A stretch of DNA of 64,000 bases from Liolophura sinensis (lineage: Eukaryota; Mollusca; Polyplacophora; Chitonida; Chitonidae), in assembly GCF_032854445.1 (NCBI RefSeq), contig NC_088306.1:1738501-1802500 (forward strand). The letters are read 5' to 3'. Below the pieces are notes generated by a model, which was given only the letters and a program-made list of their open reading frames with translations, was not told where the DNA came from and did not search any database. The position numbers and the translations under genes were made by a program. Of this stretch, positions 1 to 13,300 are shown piece by piece (within the stretch, counting starts at the first letter, position 1; each line of letters opens with the position of its first letter).

Positions 1-727
1 TTACTGTTAAGTGATCTGCAGGAATGCACGGAAAGAAATGCTCCTTAGGTAAAGTGCTCAACATTTCACATTTTGTCAAATGACAATAAAGTCAATCCAT
101 CAGACAAAAAGTGTGAAGTATTGAAAACAGTCTGGGGCCTACTGGGATAGAACTAACAGTCCTGATCATCGTGTGTAGTAGTACAGCTTGTTTTAGTGGC
201 ATTTAGAAGTTAGCACAGAAGTACACTAGAGAAGGCATTGCTTATGGATTGAAGACATTAAGCATTAATCAGTACGACTAGAAAGAAATGAAAGCTACAG
301 GAAACCATCCTGATCAAAAGACTGAAGCCCAACCTGAAGAGAGATCAAAGTGTCTGTCTCCCTTCGTGACAATGTGACAATAAACCAAGAAGTTGTAAAT
401 CCATAAGCAATGCCCTGTCTAGTGTGTGTGGCAGTAGTCTGGTTTGACTACACACTCTTTCTAATTTCTTTCTAAAGTGCTTGTAAAGTTATTGCAGTTT
501 TAACATTTATATAGAGAAATGTGTCAAAATAAGTTATTTAGCAAATAAAGTTTCTTTTTATTATAGACATGATAGAGATACAAGTACACGTTTCAGAAGT
601 GATTTGGTGATGCACACAACCAGTGGTAATACAATTTGTCAGTGAACAGGTGAAAATGCTCAGGACTACCTTTGCTCTTTGTTTAAGTGTTGCATAGTGT
701 ATTGTTTTCATGAGTTTGTTGTTTTAG
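1..727. other. Unique AT-rich sequence, no gene recognised
   Basis: No open frame here resembles a known protein and no repeat array is visible. It may be the 3' flank or an intron of a gene lying outside the window; nothing in the sequence decides this. Confidence 0.5.
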
Positions 728-938
728 TGGGGCTGCTGGGAGTTCAAGTCCAGCTCATGCTGGCTACCGCTTCCTCGTTCTTTATGGGAGGGTTTGTTCA
801 AAAGCCTGCGGGTGGTCATGGGTTTTCCCCGGGCTCTTCCTGATTTCCTCCCACCATAATGCTGGCCACCGTCGTATAAGTGAAATGTTCTTGAGTACGG
901 CGTAAAACTCTAATAAAATAAATAAATAAATTTTGTCC
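728..938 (+). mobile_element. 5'-truncated tRNA-derived SINE (family A)
   Basis: It begins inside the tRNA-like head at GGGAGTTCAAGTCCAGCTC, continues through the conserved core (CCCACCATAATGCTGGCC and TATAAGTGAAATGTTCTTGAG) and ends in an AATA-type tail. The A-box half of the head is missing, as expected from incomplete reverse transcription. This is the first of many copies of the same family in the window. Confidence 0.85.
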
Positions 939-1399
939 TGGTGCTTACTTTGCCACTTCAGTGTCAGTAATCCATTTCCTGTATTCTTATTGAAATCTGT
1001 CGCTGTTGTGCTGGTGAAGATTGTGTTCTGACAAAGCCCTATTTTTGACACTTTTTGCATTTCTTGTAAACTGTCATCTTGAAATATAAGTTGTTCAAAG
1101 CGTACCTCATGGGATGCCTTCATTCTGTATATAGTTTTTGTTTTCTTTTGCTGTCTTTAGCATAGAATACTTCTCCGCCTTGATTGGGTCAATCCAGGAC
1201 AACAAATAAAGATGCATGTACAGTAAGAAATCTCCGAGATAGGAGTCGTCCTAAGAGCTTGGAACCTTAAAAATCACAGCTTTTTTTGTTTTTCTCTTTG
1301 TACATGTAGTCAGGCCTGGCAAAACCTAGAAAATGACCATTCACCAAACACGCACAAGGTACAAGTTCAAATCCAGCCTTGGTTACAAGTCACGGTCGA

Positions 1400-1585
1400 C
1401 GCTGCTCGTGCGGTCGGTGGTGCTGTCTGAAGACCACTTGTCTTCCGCCAAATATGTTGTGCACATTTATATGTGACCTGCGTGAAAGTGCACCAGCGAT
1501 GTGCCAAAGGTGGTTTCCACCAGGCACTAGGCTTCCTCCATTCACAAAAACATGAAGTGTAGCACTGAAGAACACACCTTTAGGA
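1400..1585 (+). mobile_element. Decayed copy of a second SINE-like family (family B)
   Basis: Contains the diagnostic blocks ATGTTGTGCACATTTATATG and GTGCCAAAGGTGGTTTCC followed by a CTTCCTCCA motif. Related blocks occur at 38340-38575, 29585-29705 and, inverted, 59925-60055. Its head is not the tRNA-like head of family A, but the downstream part shares a general 'caccaat...aaataa' style tail in the better copies. Divergent and without a clear tail here. Confidence 0.55.
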
Positions 1586-1589
1586 AAAA

Positions 1590-1790
1590 AAAGGTACCCT
1601 ATTTCTTCTACTTTTAAAATTACATTTCTCTCTCAGTAATTTGGGAAAGTCAAAATATGAATATGTTGGTCATTAGATGTACTAACCACGTGAAAAAAAG
1701 AAACTAAATATTCCTGCTACAATTACATGTAAATTGGTTGAAAACAGCAGACCAGGTGTCCAAAAATTGAGAAGAATTAGGGTGAGGATT
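1590..1790 (+). repeat. Dispersed repeat, copy 1
   Basis: About 180 bp that reappears in the same orientation at roughly 38140-38330. The shared blocks include AAGAAACT(AAAT)ATTCCTGCTACAATTACAT and GCAGACCAGRTGTCC. No coding potential is seen and the family is not recognised. In both places it lies next to a family B element, so the two may be parts of one longer composite repeat. Confidence 0.7.
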
Positions 1791-1877
1791 AACCAGGATC
1801 TTGACGGGAAAAAATGCGTTCTGGAACTCTGTCTGACCTGTTGACAGCGCGTACACATTTCTGATTTCATAATGTAC

Positions 1878-2283
1878 GTTTGATTTATTTCACTTGACTG
1901 GTGTTTTATGGCATCCTCTAGAATATTTATTTATTCATTTGATTGGTGTTTTACGTCGTACTTATATTATATTATAATATTTCACTTATACGACGGCGGC
2001 CAGCATTATGGTGGGGGGAACCCATGGCCATCCGCAGGTTGCTGCCAGACCTTCCCACGTACGGCCGGAGAGGAAACCAGCATGAGCTGGACTTGAATTC
2101 ATAGCAACCGTGTTGGTGAGAGACTCCTGGGTCATTACGCTGTGCTAGCACACTAACCAACTGAGCCACGGAGGCCCCAACTCTAGAAAATGTCACTTAC
2201 ATGATGGCAGACAACATTATGGTGGTAGGAAAATGGGCAGAGCCCAGGAGAAACCCACAGCCATCTGCAAGTTGCTGGCAGAC
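1878..2283 (-). mobile_element. Outer SINE (family A) split by a younger SINE
   Basis: The tail half lies at 1878-1926 and the core half at 2181-2283. The core reads ACATTATGGTGGTAGGAAAA and GCAAGTTGCTGGCAGACC. The two halves are interrupted by a complete family A copy. The tRNA-like head is missing beyond 2283. Confidence 0.8.
1927..2180 (-). mobile_element. Inner full-length SINE (family A) nested in an older copy
   Basis: Read on the minus strand it starts with the tRNA-like head GGGGCCTCCGTGGCTCAGTT, has the GTCGCTATGAATTCAAGTCC B-box-like block, the conserved core and an AT-rich tail. It is flanked by near-identical direct repeats CTCTAGAATAT (1916-1926) and CTCTAGAAAAT (2181-2191), which fit a target-site duplication made in the older SINE. 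Confidence 0.85.
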
Positions 2284-2565
2284 CAGTATGTGTTTGTGAT
2301 GTATACATATTAATTCTACTGGTCACACTGGGAAAACTAGTGTCGTATGTCAGCAACTTCTGTTTTAAGTCACAGATTTCGTGGTCGAGTGACTTTGTTA
2401 ACAGTAACTCCGATGTGCAGGATGACTGAGCATGATTGATGGAACAGACTGCCCTTGACCAGGCACCTGACAAACATCCTGACTTTAAGCTCCAAGCTAA
2501 CCAGTGAACACCAGGCCTCATGGATAGATCCTGCCTGCCCGATGACCCAGCAACCCTTCTCCTGA

Positions 2566-2712
2566 TGGCCATATGTGGGAAGGTCTGCCAGCAACCTGCA
2601 GATGGTTGTGGGTTTCCCTTGGCCTCTGCCAGGTTTCCCCTCTACATAGGACTGGCTGCCATCGTACAAGTGAAATATTTTTGAGTACCATGTAAAACAC
2701 CAATTAAACAAA
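2566..2712 (+). mobile_element. 5'-truncated SINE (family A)
   Basis: Starts at GGCCATATGTGGGAAGGTCT and runs through the core to AAACACCAATTAAACAAA. The tRNA-like head is absent. It lies less than 300 bp from the nested pair and in the opposite orientation, so this stretch could pair with it as a hairpin. Confidence 0.8.
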
Positions 2713-3902
2713 CCCTTTTCATGACCATATTGTTTAAATTATTACATGTGACTGTGGCAAGAACTGGAGATTTTCATCAGGAGCAGCCACAGTTGATCCT
2801 TGTACTTTTATATACACAAAGGGATGACTTTTCTTTAGTGTACATAGAAGAACCCATCAGACCTCTTGGCCAGTGATGGCTTCTGGAGTATTGTTGAAAT
2901 GGATGTGAACGCTGCAAGAAAAGGGTTGAATAACCACCAACTCAGAAAAGTAAACAGGACAAGAAAAAAATTCGTTAAATCGTGGCCATATTTCATACAT
3001 GTATTAAGAGAACACGAAAGCACTCGAAGTTCCTATAAATTAGTACAGCAGGAAACTGTAATAAATATCCCTTGTGTGTGGTCAAAATAACCCAATACAA
3101 TAATAACCCAAATAGATACTGTGCATCTATACACACTATCCCTGATCTGTTTGAAATGAGTCTTAACAGTATAGATATAACAGTTGTGGTGTGTTGTAGT
3201 TGTTCTGTATTACAAGTATGTGGCTGAGGCTCACGTTTCAAAATACTACACCCAGCTGTGACAGATCAACAATGATGAGAGTCAGATCTGCTATGTTACA
3301 AAGTACTACACCTAGTTGTGACAGATCAACACTGACGAAAGTCAGATCTGCTATGTTATAGGCCCGACATCTACGGAACTGCCCAGGTTTTCCACCTTGA
3401 AAGCTACGGGTGGGCAGACAAGGAGTTAGTCGAAAAGCAGAAAAGAGGAACAAATGTATCTTTTTTTTTCGTTTGATGGACAAAAACAGTGATGTCATTC
3501 TGTATGTACAATTGACTGTTCCTCTACTTTAAATCTGATAACACAGAGCCTGCAGAGACAATACCAACATTCTGAGATATACGTATTGCAAACAGACATA
3601 GACGTATGTACACAAACATGATATTAATACACACTAGCAAAAATTTCATTGCAGGTCTACATGTATGTAGATAATCACAAACTGGTCAATTCCAATCTTC
3701 ACAAAATGTATCTCTGTTTCTGTGATAAAACACACCAAATTAATCTTGCCACGAAAAAAACAGTCACCACAGTTGCCTTCCTGTAAAGAGTCCATGAGCT
3801 TTGTTCACAAGACAAAGCTTTTAGTTGTCATTGCACCAGCTTGCACGAGTGTCACAATGATACTGTTTCAGATTTAAAGATATCACAGATGTTTACATAT
3901 TG
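2713..3902. other. Unique sequence, probable 3' flank of CEP63
   Basis: No gene or known element was recognised. A short imperfect direct duplication occurs at 3238-3360 (CAAAR-TACTACACC...AGATCTGCTATGTTA, twice). No convincing AATAAA on the minus strand was found between here and the CEP63 stop, so the CEP63 3' end is unresolved. Confidence 0.45.
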
Positions 3903-4371
3903 CCACAGTCTTCCTCCATTAGTCATGTTAACACAGTTGTTCAAATGTGCATTAGAACCAAAGCTCTGTATTAAGTGCCAGTCTTCCTCCATTAGTCTCG
4001 TTAACACAGTTGTTCAAATGTGTATTAGAACCAAAGCTCTGTATTAAGTGCCACAGTCTTCCTCCATTAGTCATGTTAACACAGTTGTTCAAATGTGTAT
4101 TAGGACCACAGCTCTGTATTAAGTGCCACAGTCTTCCTCCATTAGTCATGTTAACACAGTTGTTCAAATGTGCATTAGGGCCACAGCTCTGTATTAAGTG
4201 CCACAGTCTTCCTCCATTAGTCTCGTTAACACAGTTGTTCAAATGTGTATTAGGACCACAGCTCTGTATTAAGTGCCACAGTCTTCCTCCATTAGTCATG
4301 TTAACACAGTTGTTCAAATGTGCATTAGGGCCACAGCTCTGTATTAAGTGCCACAGTCTTCCTCCATTAGG
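3903..4371. repeat. 75-bp tandem array just downstream of the CEP63 stop
   Basis: About 6.3 units start with CCACAGTCTTCCTCCATTAG at 4126, 4201, 4276 and 4351, with one 72-bp unit near 3978. Because 75 is a multiple of three, both strands stay open and produce artefactual 120-residue frames. The array ends 27 bp from the CEP63 stop codon, so it probably lies in the CEP63 3' UTR. Confidence 0.95.
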
Positions 4372-4397
4372 TCTCTAAAGGTCTTTATCTCTCTCCC

Positions 4398-7300
4398 TTA
4401 GCTCACCCACTTCTGAATAACAGCGTCAGTGTCCAATTTCAGATTTTCTATATGCGAGTCAATCAGTTTTTCCAGCTCTCTGGCGCGGATGTTTTCCTCC
4501 GCCAAGAATCGCTCTGAGAATGATACATCACTCTGCTGTCCCTGTGCAGGTAGAAAAAATAGATAATACATATAACAAAATGAATGACAAAAATATGAAA
4601 TAAAAAAAAAAGGGCCAGCATGGCTCAGGAGAAAGATACTTTTGTCAAGAATAATAAACTAAACAGGAATTACGGCCCATTACACAAAGCGACAGTAACG
4701 CTATGCTTATGCAACTACCATGTCAGTGTACATGTAACATCTGCTTGTACAGTACTGGCCAGGCCACTTTCACAGAACTTCATACATGTAACTACCATGT
4801 CAGTGTCCTAGTAATACCTGCTTGTACAGTACTCGCCGGATCACTTTCACAGAACTTCCATACATGTAACTACCATGTCAGTGTACATGTAACATCTGCT
4901 TGTACAGTACTGGCCAGGCCACTTTCACAGAACTTCATACATGTAACTACCATGTCAGTGTACATGTAATACCTGCTTGTATAGTACTGGCCACGCCACT
5001 TTCACAGAACTTCATACATGTAACTACTATGTCAGTGTACATGTAACATCTGCTTGTACAGTACTGGCCAGGCCACTTTCACAGAACTTCATACATGTAA
5101 CTACCATGTCAGTGTACATGTAACATCTGCTTGTACAGTACTGGCCAGGCCACTTTCACAGAACTTCATACATGTAACTACCATGTCAGTGTACATGTAA
5201 CATCTGCTTGTATAGAACTGGCCAGGCCACTTTCACAGAACTTCATACATGTAACTACCATGTCAGTGTACATGTAACATCTGCTTGTACAGTACTGGCC
5301 AGGCCACTTTCACAGAACTTCATACATGTAACTACCACGTAAGTGTACATGTAACATCTGCTTGTACAGTACTGGCCGGGCCACTTTCACAGAATTTCAT
5401 ACATGTAACTACTATGTCAGTGTACATGTAACATCTGCTTGTATAGTACTGGCCGGGCCACTTTCACAGAACTTCATACATGTAACTACCATGTCAGTGT
5501 ACATGTAACATCTGCTTGTATAGTACTGGCCGGGCCACTTTCACAGAACTTCATACATGTAACTACTATGTCAGTGTACATGTAACATCTGCTTGTACAG
5601 TACTGGCCGGACCACTTTCACAGAACTTCATACATGTAACTACTATGTCAGTGTACATGTAACATCTGCTTGTATAGTACTGGCCGGGCCACTTTCACAG
5701 AACTTCATACATGTAACTACCATGTCAGTGTACATGTAACATCTGCTTGTATAGTACTGGCCGGGTCACTTTCACAGAACTTCATACATGTAACTACCAT
5801 GTCAGTGTACATGTAACATCTGCTTGTATAGTACTGGCCGGGTCACTTTCACAGAACTTCATACATGTAACTACCATGTAAGTGTACATGTAACATCTGC
5901 TTGTATAGTACTGGCCGGGCCACTTTCACAGAACTTCATACATGTAACTACCATGTCAGTGTACATGTAACATCTGCTTGTACAGTACTGGCCGGGCCAC
6001 TTTCACAGAACTTCATACATGTATCTACCATGTCAGTGTACATGTAACATCTGCTTGTACAGTACTGGCCGGGCCACTCTCACAGAACTTCATACATGTA
6101 ACTACCATGTCAGTGTACATGTAACATCTGCATGTATAGTACTGGCCGGGCCACATTCACAGAACTTCATACATGTAACTACCATGTCAGTGTACATGTA
6201 ACATCTGCTTGTACAGTACTGGCCAGGCCACTTTCACAGAACTTCATACATGTAACTACCATGTCAGTGTACATGTAACATCTGCTTGTATAGTACTGGC
6301 CGGGCCACTTTCACAGAACTTCATACATCTAACTACCATGTCAGTGTACATGTAACATCTGCTTGTATAGTACTGGCCGGGCCACTTTCACAGAACTTCA
6401 TACATGTATCTACCATGTCAGTGTACATGTAATACCTGCTTGTATAGTACTGGCCGGGTCACTTTCACAGAACTTCATACATGTAACTACCATGTCAGTG
6501 TACATGTAATACCTGCTTGTACAGTACTGGCCGGGCCACTTTCACAGAACTTCATACATGTAACTACCATGTCAGTGTACATGTAACATCTGCTTGTATA
6601 GTACTGGTCGGGTCACTTTCACAGAACTCCATACATGTATCTACCATGTCAGTGTACATGTAACATCTGCTTGTATAGTACTGGCCGGGTCACTTTCACA
6701 GAATTTCATACATGTAACTACCATGTCAGTGTGCATGTAACATCTGCTTGTATAGTACTGGCCGGGCCACATTCACAGAACTTCATACATGTAACTACCA
6801 TGTCAGTGTACATGTAACATCTGCTTGTACAGTACTGGCCGGGCCACTTTCACAGAACTTCATACATGTAACTACCATGTAAGTGTACATGTAACATCTG
6901 CTTGTATAGTACTGGCCAGGCCACTTTCACAGAACTCCATACATGTATCTACCATGTCAGTGTACATGTAACATCTGCTTGTATAGTACTGGCCAGGCCA
7001 CTTTCACAGAATTTCATACATGTAACTACTATGTCAGTGTACATGTAACATCTGCTTGTACAGTACTGGCCGGGCCACTTTCACAGAACTTCATACATCT
7101 AACTACCATGTAAGTGTACATGTAACATCTGCTTGTACAGTACTGGCCGGGTCACTTTCACAGAACTTCATACATGTAACTACCATGTCAGTGTACATGT
7201 AACATCTGCTTGTACAGTACTGGCCGGGCCACTTTCACAGAACTTCATACATGTAACTACCATGTCAGTGTACATGTAACATCTGCTTGTACAGTACTCG

Positions 7301-10300
7301 CCGGGCCACTTTCACAGAACTTCATACATGTAACTACCATGTAAGTGTACATGTAACATCTGCTTGTATAGTACTGGCCGGGCCACTTTCACAGAACTTC
7401 ATACATGTAACTACCATGTCAGTGTACATGTAACATCTGCTTGTACAGTACTGGCCGGGCCACTTTCACAGAACTTCATACATGTAACTACCATGTCAGT
7501 GTACATGTAACATCTGCTTGTACAGTACTGGCCGGGCCACTTTCACAGAACTTCATACATGTAACTACCATGTAAGTGTACATGTAACATCTGCTTGTAT
7601 AGTACTGGCCGGGCCACTTTCACAGAACTTCATACATGTAACTACCATGTCAGTGTACATGTAACATCTGCTTGTATAGTACTGGCCGCGCCACTCTCAC
7701 AGAACTTCATACATGTAACTACCATGTCAGTGTACATGTAACATCTGCTTGTATAGTACTGGCCGGGCCACTTTCACAGAACTTCATACATGTAAGTCAC
7801 ATTTCTCATAACTTTTTTCTGAAAACATGTTGTCTAGGTTATAGGGCCATAAGTTGACGTCATTTATGAGAAAAGTTATGAAACATTGATTCACAAAGTT
7901 TTGTGAAAGTGCCTCCAGGTCGTACTGGGAGTTATGTGTCTGTCACACAATATGCGCTTTGTGAAACCTTTCCTCCGAACACTTAATTCTACATACTGGG
8001 TGTAAAGATTTCCTTAAGACTCGCTGTTTTTATCTCTGCTTGTTACAAACCTGTCCACAGTTATGATGTGAAACATCATAACACTCCCTTAAACAAGAGT
8101 AATAAATACAATATATCAAAACACATTTTCTTTAAATTTCACTCAAAGAAGTGCCTTTCCCGAGCCATATAAAATATTTTGGTGATGAAACTTAATTTTT
8201 CAAGTAACATATCACACTATTTTCAAAACATACCTCAAACACCTTTCTAAGATCAATAGACCTCTCAGAAGAGGACAAAATTTACAACTTAGCAATGGGC
8301 AAAATGTTAGGTTATTTACTGAAAAAATATGAAGCTATTAAAATGAGCCACACTTACATTTTCACTTGCACTCTCCTCGCTCCTGTGATATGCACTGTCC
8401 CTAGACTCCTTGTCATCCTGTATGGAGCTCACCACAGAAATGGAGAGTCGAGAATCCCACAGACCAGGAGAGTTCCGAGATGAGTCTTCTGTGAACGTAA
8501 GTGTCTTGCTTGTGTTGGACGGGCTCTGAGCTCTACCTGGAGTTTACATTATCAGAGAGACATTCAAATTTGTGGTAAAAGTAAGTTCATGTATATGCAT
8601 ATGTATCAAAAAAAAAAAAGGTAAAAGATATCAGGGTTCATTGTCTTACAATGCTTGATTGGTGTTAAGCACAGCACTCAAGAACAGGTATTTTCTGTTC
8701 TGTCTGCACCTCTTCAATTATTTTTCAAGAATCACCAGTTCTCCACTACCTGTTGGTGTATTTTCGTGCGGCAAGATAAAATTAGGATTGCTTTGGATGA
8801 AACACAAAGAAGCACAAAGAATTTGCTCTGCACTGAGCCAAATACCTCTCAGGTAATTACATTAATTACTTAATGATCTCCCAGAAACTCTCTAGTGTAC
8901 ATCATTCTACACACTTCACTCTTGGAGGCAGGTAAACATATTCTTCACATTAACTTCACCAATATGACGATAAGCTGCTTGATTGGCAATGACAAGACAT
9001 TTGCAATGTCATAAAGAAAAATACATAATTTCTGCTGAATTCTTTCCAAATCAGTGTGTTTTTCTAGTGCCAGCAAAGTGAACTTCCACAAGTTTGTTCT
9101 TTAAGACAGTCACCAGTTGAGTTTCTACCTTCATGTATGGATGCGTCTGTCTCGTTGCTCCTCTGCGAAGTCCTCAGTGAAGATGACATGCCTGGTGACC
9201 CACGCATACACGCTCCAGGGGACGCTGACCCCCCGGGGGAAGGTGGGTATTCTAGTCCCTGTACACTGGTAGACATCTCCCGTTGTATGCGATGGATCCG
9301 CTTCTCCGCAGACTTCTCAACCTCCTTGATTTTCCTATAATTGTAAAATGGAGGATAGAATGGATAAGGTGAGTTATGCACTGACACAGGTGGCACAGGT
9401 AAAGTCCTTACCACAGTGCATCAGCTCCTCATCAATCAGGCTGCAGGCTTCAGGGCAGCTCTGGTCATTTTGGCTGCAGGTTAAAGGCTGAGCCCCCTGA
9501 GTAAACTGTCGCGCTTCATCAAGTACGCCACACCTGAACCATCGAGAGCTGAAACAGCCCTGTGGCTAAGCCTCAACCTCTATCAAAGCAGGTGTGTCTG
9601 CTAACGTTCTCACCTGTGCTCCTTCAGCTTGAGCTCCTGCAGGGAGGTGTTGGTTTGCTCCTTGGTCAACCTCAGCTGGCCTTGTACACTCTCCAGGGCT
9701 CCTGTAAACTCAGACTTCAGTTGGGAGAGGTCGTCTTTCAGTCGCTTGTTCTCATCCTAACAGAAAAATCAAACAGTTTCATGTGGAAGGATATCTGTTC
9801 AAAACTGTCTTACTGTTGCTAAGCCTCTTTGGAGATCTTTGCACAAACACAGGTATGTCAAAGGCAATAAAAAGACTTGAGATGTGACCACATGTTTGTC
9901 AATGTTGTACACTTCCTTCGATCCCCACCAATACACGTAATGAGTGTCAACTTGAACAAAGGAATTTTTGTAGAGAAAATCAATGGTCAATTGTCCATAC
10001 ATAGACAGAAATCTTTCACACCTGAGAAGCAGTTGCATTGTCAATATTGCCTACAGGTACCTCATAACTCCAGTATTTCACTGCATTACAAAATCCCCTC
10101 AAAATAAGCAGTAAATCTCAACTACAGTCTACTGTGGTCTTTCTGCAGACACTGTGGTCTTTCTGCAGACACTCACAATGTGCATTTTCTCACAATGGGG
10201 GAATTTCAAACTCTTTTGTCGTTAAAGGTAAAAACAGTCCTACTGTATCAGATGATTTGTGGAAAATGTTAAGCAACGTTTCCTGACTTTAATTTACGGA

Positions 10301-13300
10301 TCAACTATTGCACTGCGTTGCATTTAGGAACTTACTGAGTTCAGTTTTCTCTTTGGTTTGTCTACTTTAAATAACTTTTTGCGAAACCTTTATCAGACTT
10401 CCTGTGCGTTTAGGGATAGAAGAGTTTTGAACTTGAAACTCCCTTATTGGCATCTTGCAATCTCAGCTGACATTTCCGCAGATATTAGTGACCACCATCA
10501 TGACTGATACATCTATACGCACAGATTAGAGAACAATTTCTCTCGCTGCTCTGTTTACCTCTAGCTGGTGTATGTTGTTGTTGTAGGTGTCAGTCATCTC
10601 AGACACACGCCTTTTTAGCCGACTTATTTCGCTCCTCGATTGATCGCTATGTGAAATCTCTTGACGTAACTCGCGATTTTCTTTCCTTAACGTCTCCAAC
10701 TGAGAATTGGCTACCTGCAAAGGTAAAATGATGATCAAACAAATGTTGTAGATTCAGACACGTTATTATTAGTGAATGTCTAGGTCTAAGGATTATACCA
10801 GACTATGGCCAAAACTTGACACAAGGAAAAACAAAAATATAATCTCCAAGGCTAGCAAATGAGAAAATGCTATTTTACTGAAACACAAGAAGGTACTTTA
10901 CATACAGGCAATGCCAAAACTGCATGAGAAAGTGTACACTACATATCTTACAAGTGGTAACTTATTCCTTATGTCTAGCATGGTTTCAGTCAGGTTTATA
11001 TGTTGGGAAAGCAGGCACACTGCATTAACAAACACATTAATATCAAAATTAATTGACTGTAATGCTTCAACCTGGTGTTTATTCAGGCATATTTTGGAGG
11101 CATTTTTCTGTGTTGACTGATAAAATTATACTTTTTGTGTAGCACTTAAAATGGCTAATCCAACCAGTGTACTTTTGCCTCCAAAATGAAAATAAAAATG
11201 TGGCCATAAATGGCACTGAAAGTTGCTCTGTGTGAAAAGGTTGAGAGATTAGGGTAACATGGCAAACATTCCGACAAATAATCTGCATGGCTGGGTAACT
11301 GCTGGATTTGAACTCAGGGTTTCAATGACAAGCCAGTAGTCATAAGTTATGTTAGCATCCACAACCATGTGGTCTTACATAAATTTCAGCGTCTTTCTTA
11401 TCCAGGACAACAGTGCCCTCTCGGAGTTGTCGTTTCATCCCAGCGTTCTCCTCAGTCAGCTTCGTCACAGTTGTTGTACGATCGTGCAGCTCACTCATCA
11501 TGGTGGACAACTCTTTCCTCATACCCTCGAATTCAGACGAGTGCGAACCCTCCAACAAGGCTAGCTTATCTTTTAACTGCCAACAGTCAACAGTTCTCTG
11601 GGTACAAAGGTGCTGTCTATAAGCACATAACTGACACAAATACAATTCCATTAGGAACATTTACAGCACACGACACAACAACAACATCTCCGCACAATAA
11701 TTATTCATATATTTGATAGGTGTTTTATGCCGTACTCAAGAATATTTAACCAATACGACAGCGGGCAGCTTTATGGAGGGGGGAAACTGGAAAGCCCGAG
11801 GGAAACCCACGACCAATTGGAGACCTTCCAATGTACTTCCACAGAATAAAGCTTAGATTTATACCTAAAGTGCTGCAATGCAGGCAAACAGTACTGACAT
11901 GACCGAGTGGTAACTATACCGCGCAGTACAGTTTTTACACAGTACTCAGCTGCTGTCACAAAGTGTTATGTGGGTGCTGTGGCTTATGACCGTACTACAG
12001 CATATGCTACCGCTAATACTAGTACTGACATGACTGAGTTGTAACTATACCATGCTGTACAGTTTTTACACAGTACCCAGCAGATGTCACAAGGTGTTAT
12101 ATGGGTACTGTGGCTTATAACCGTACTACAGCATACGGTATCGCTAATACTAGTACTGACATGAATGACTGGTAATTATACCGTGCTGTACAGTTTTTAC
12201 ACAGTACCCAGCAGATGTCACAAAGTGTTATGTGGGTACTGTGGCTTATGACCATACTACAGCATATGGTACAGCTAATACTAGTACTAACATGACCGAG
12301 TGGTAACTATATCGTGCTGTACAGTTTTTACACGGTACCCAGCAGATGTCACAAGGTGTTATGTGGGTACTGTGGCTTATAACCGTACTACAGCATACGG
12401 TATCGCTAATACTAGTACTGACATGACTGAGTGGTAACTATACTGTGCTGTACAGTTTTTACACGGTACTGAGCAGATGTCACAAGGTGTTATGTGGGTA
12501 CTGTGGCTTATGACCGTACTACAGCATATGGTACTGCTAATACTAGTACTGACATGACTGAGTGGTAATTATACCGTGCTGTACAGTTTTTACACAGTAC
12601 CCAGCAGATGTCACAAGGTGTTATGTGGGTACTGTATCTTATGACCGTACTATAGCATACGGTACCGCTAATACTAGTACTGACATGACTGAGTTGTAAC
12701 TATACCATGCTGTACAGTTTTTACACAGTACTGAGCAGCTGTCACAAGGTGTTATATGGGTACTGTGGCTTATGACCATACTACAGCATATGGCACTGCT
12801 AATACTAGTACTGACATGACCGAGTGGTAACTATACCGTGCTGTACAGTTTTTACACAGTACCCAGCAGATGTCACAAGGTGTTATGTGGGTACTGTATC
12901 TTATGACCGTACTATAGCATACGGTACCGCTAACACTAGTACTGACATGACTGAGTGGTAATTATACTGTGCTGTACAGTTTTTACACAGTACTGAGCAG
13001 CTGTCACAAAGTGTTATGTGGGTACTGTATCTTATGACCGTACTATAGCATACGCTACCGCTAATACTAGTACTGACATGACTGAGTGGTAACTATACCG
13101 TGCTGTACAGTTTTTACACGGCACTCAGCAGCTGTCACAAAGTGTTATGTGGGTGCTGTGGCTTATAACCGTACTATAGCATACGGTACCGCTAATACTA
13201 GTACTAACAGTAGTTGCCACATACCACAGAGCAGATTACAGTATTCTGTATGATCATCTATGACAACATGTTGAGGCCTTTCTGGGCACAGATGCACTTT

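Noticed and set aside
2183-2711. Overlapping frames of 113-129 codons on the minus strand
   Set aside because: They run through SINE fragments and have no family resemblance.
3952-4378. Overlapping 120-codon repeat frames on both strands
   Set aside because: By-product of the 75-bp array.
4713-7796. CRISPR-like regular repeats
   Set aside because: The 77-bp units are directly adjacent with no unique spacers, and the genome is animal.
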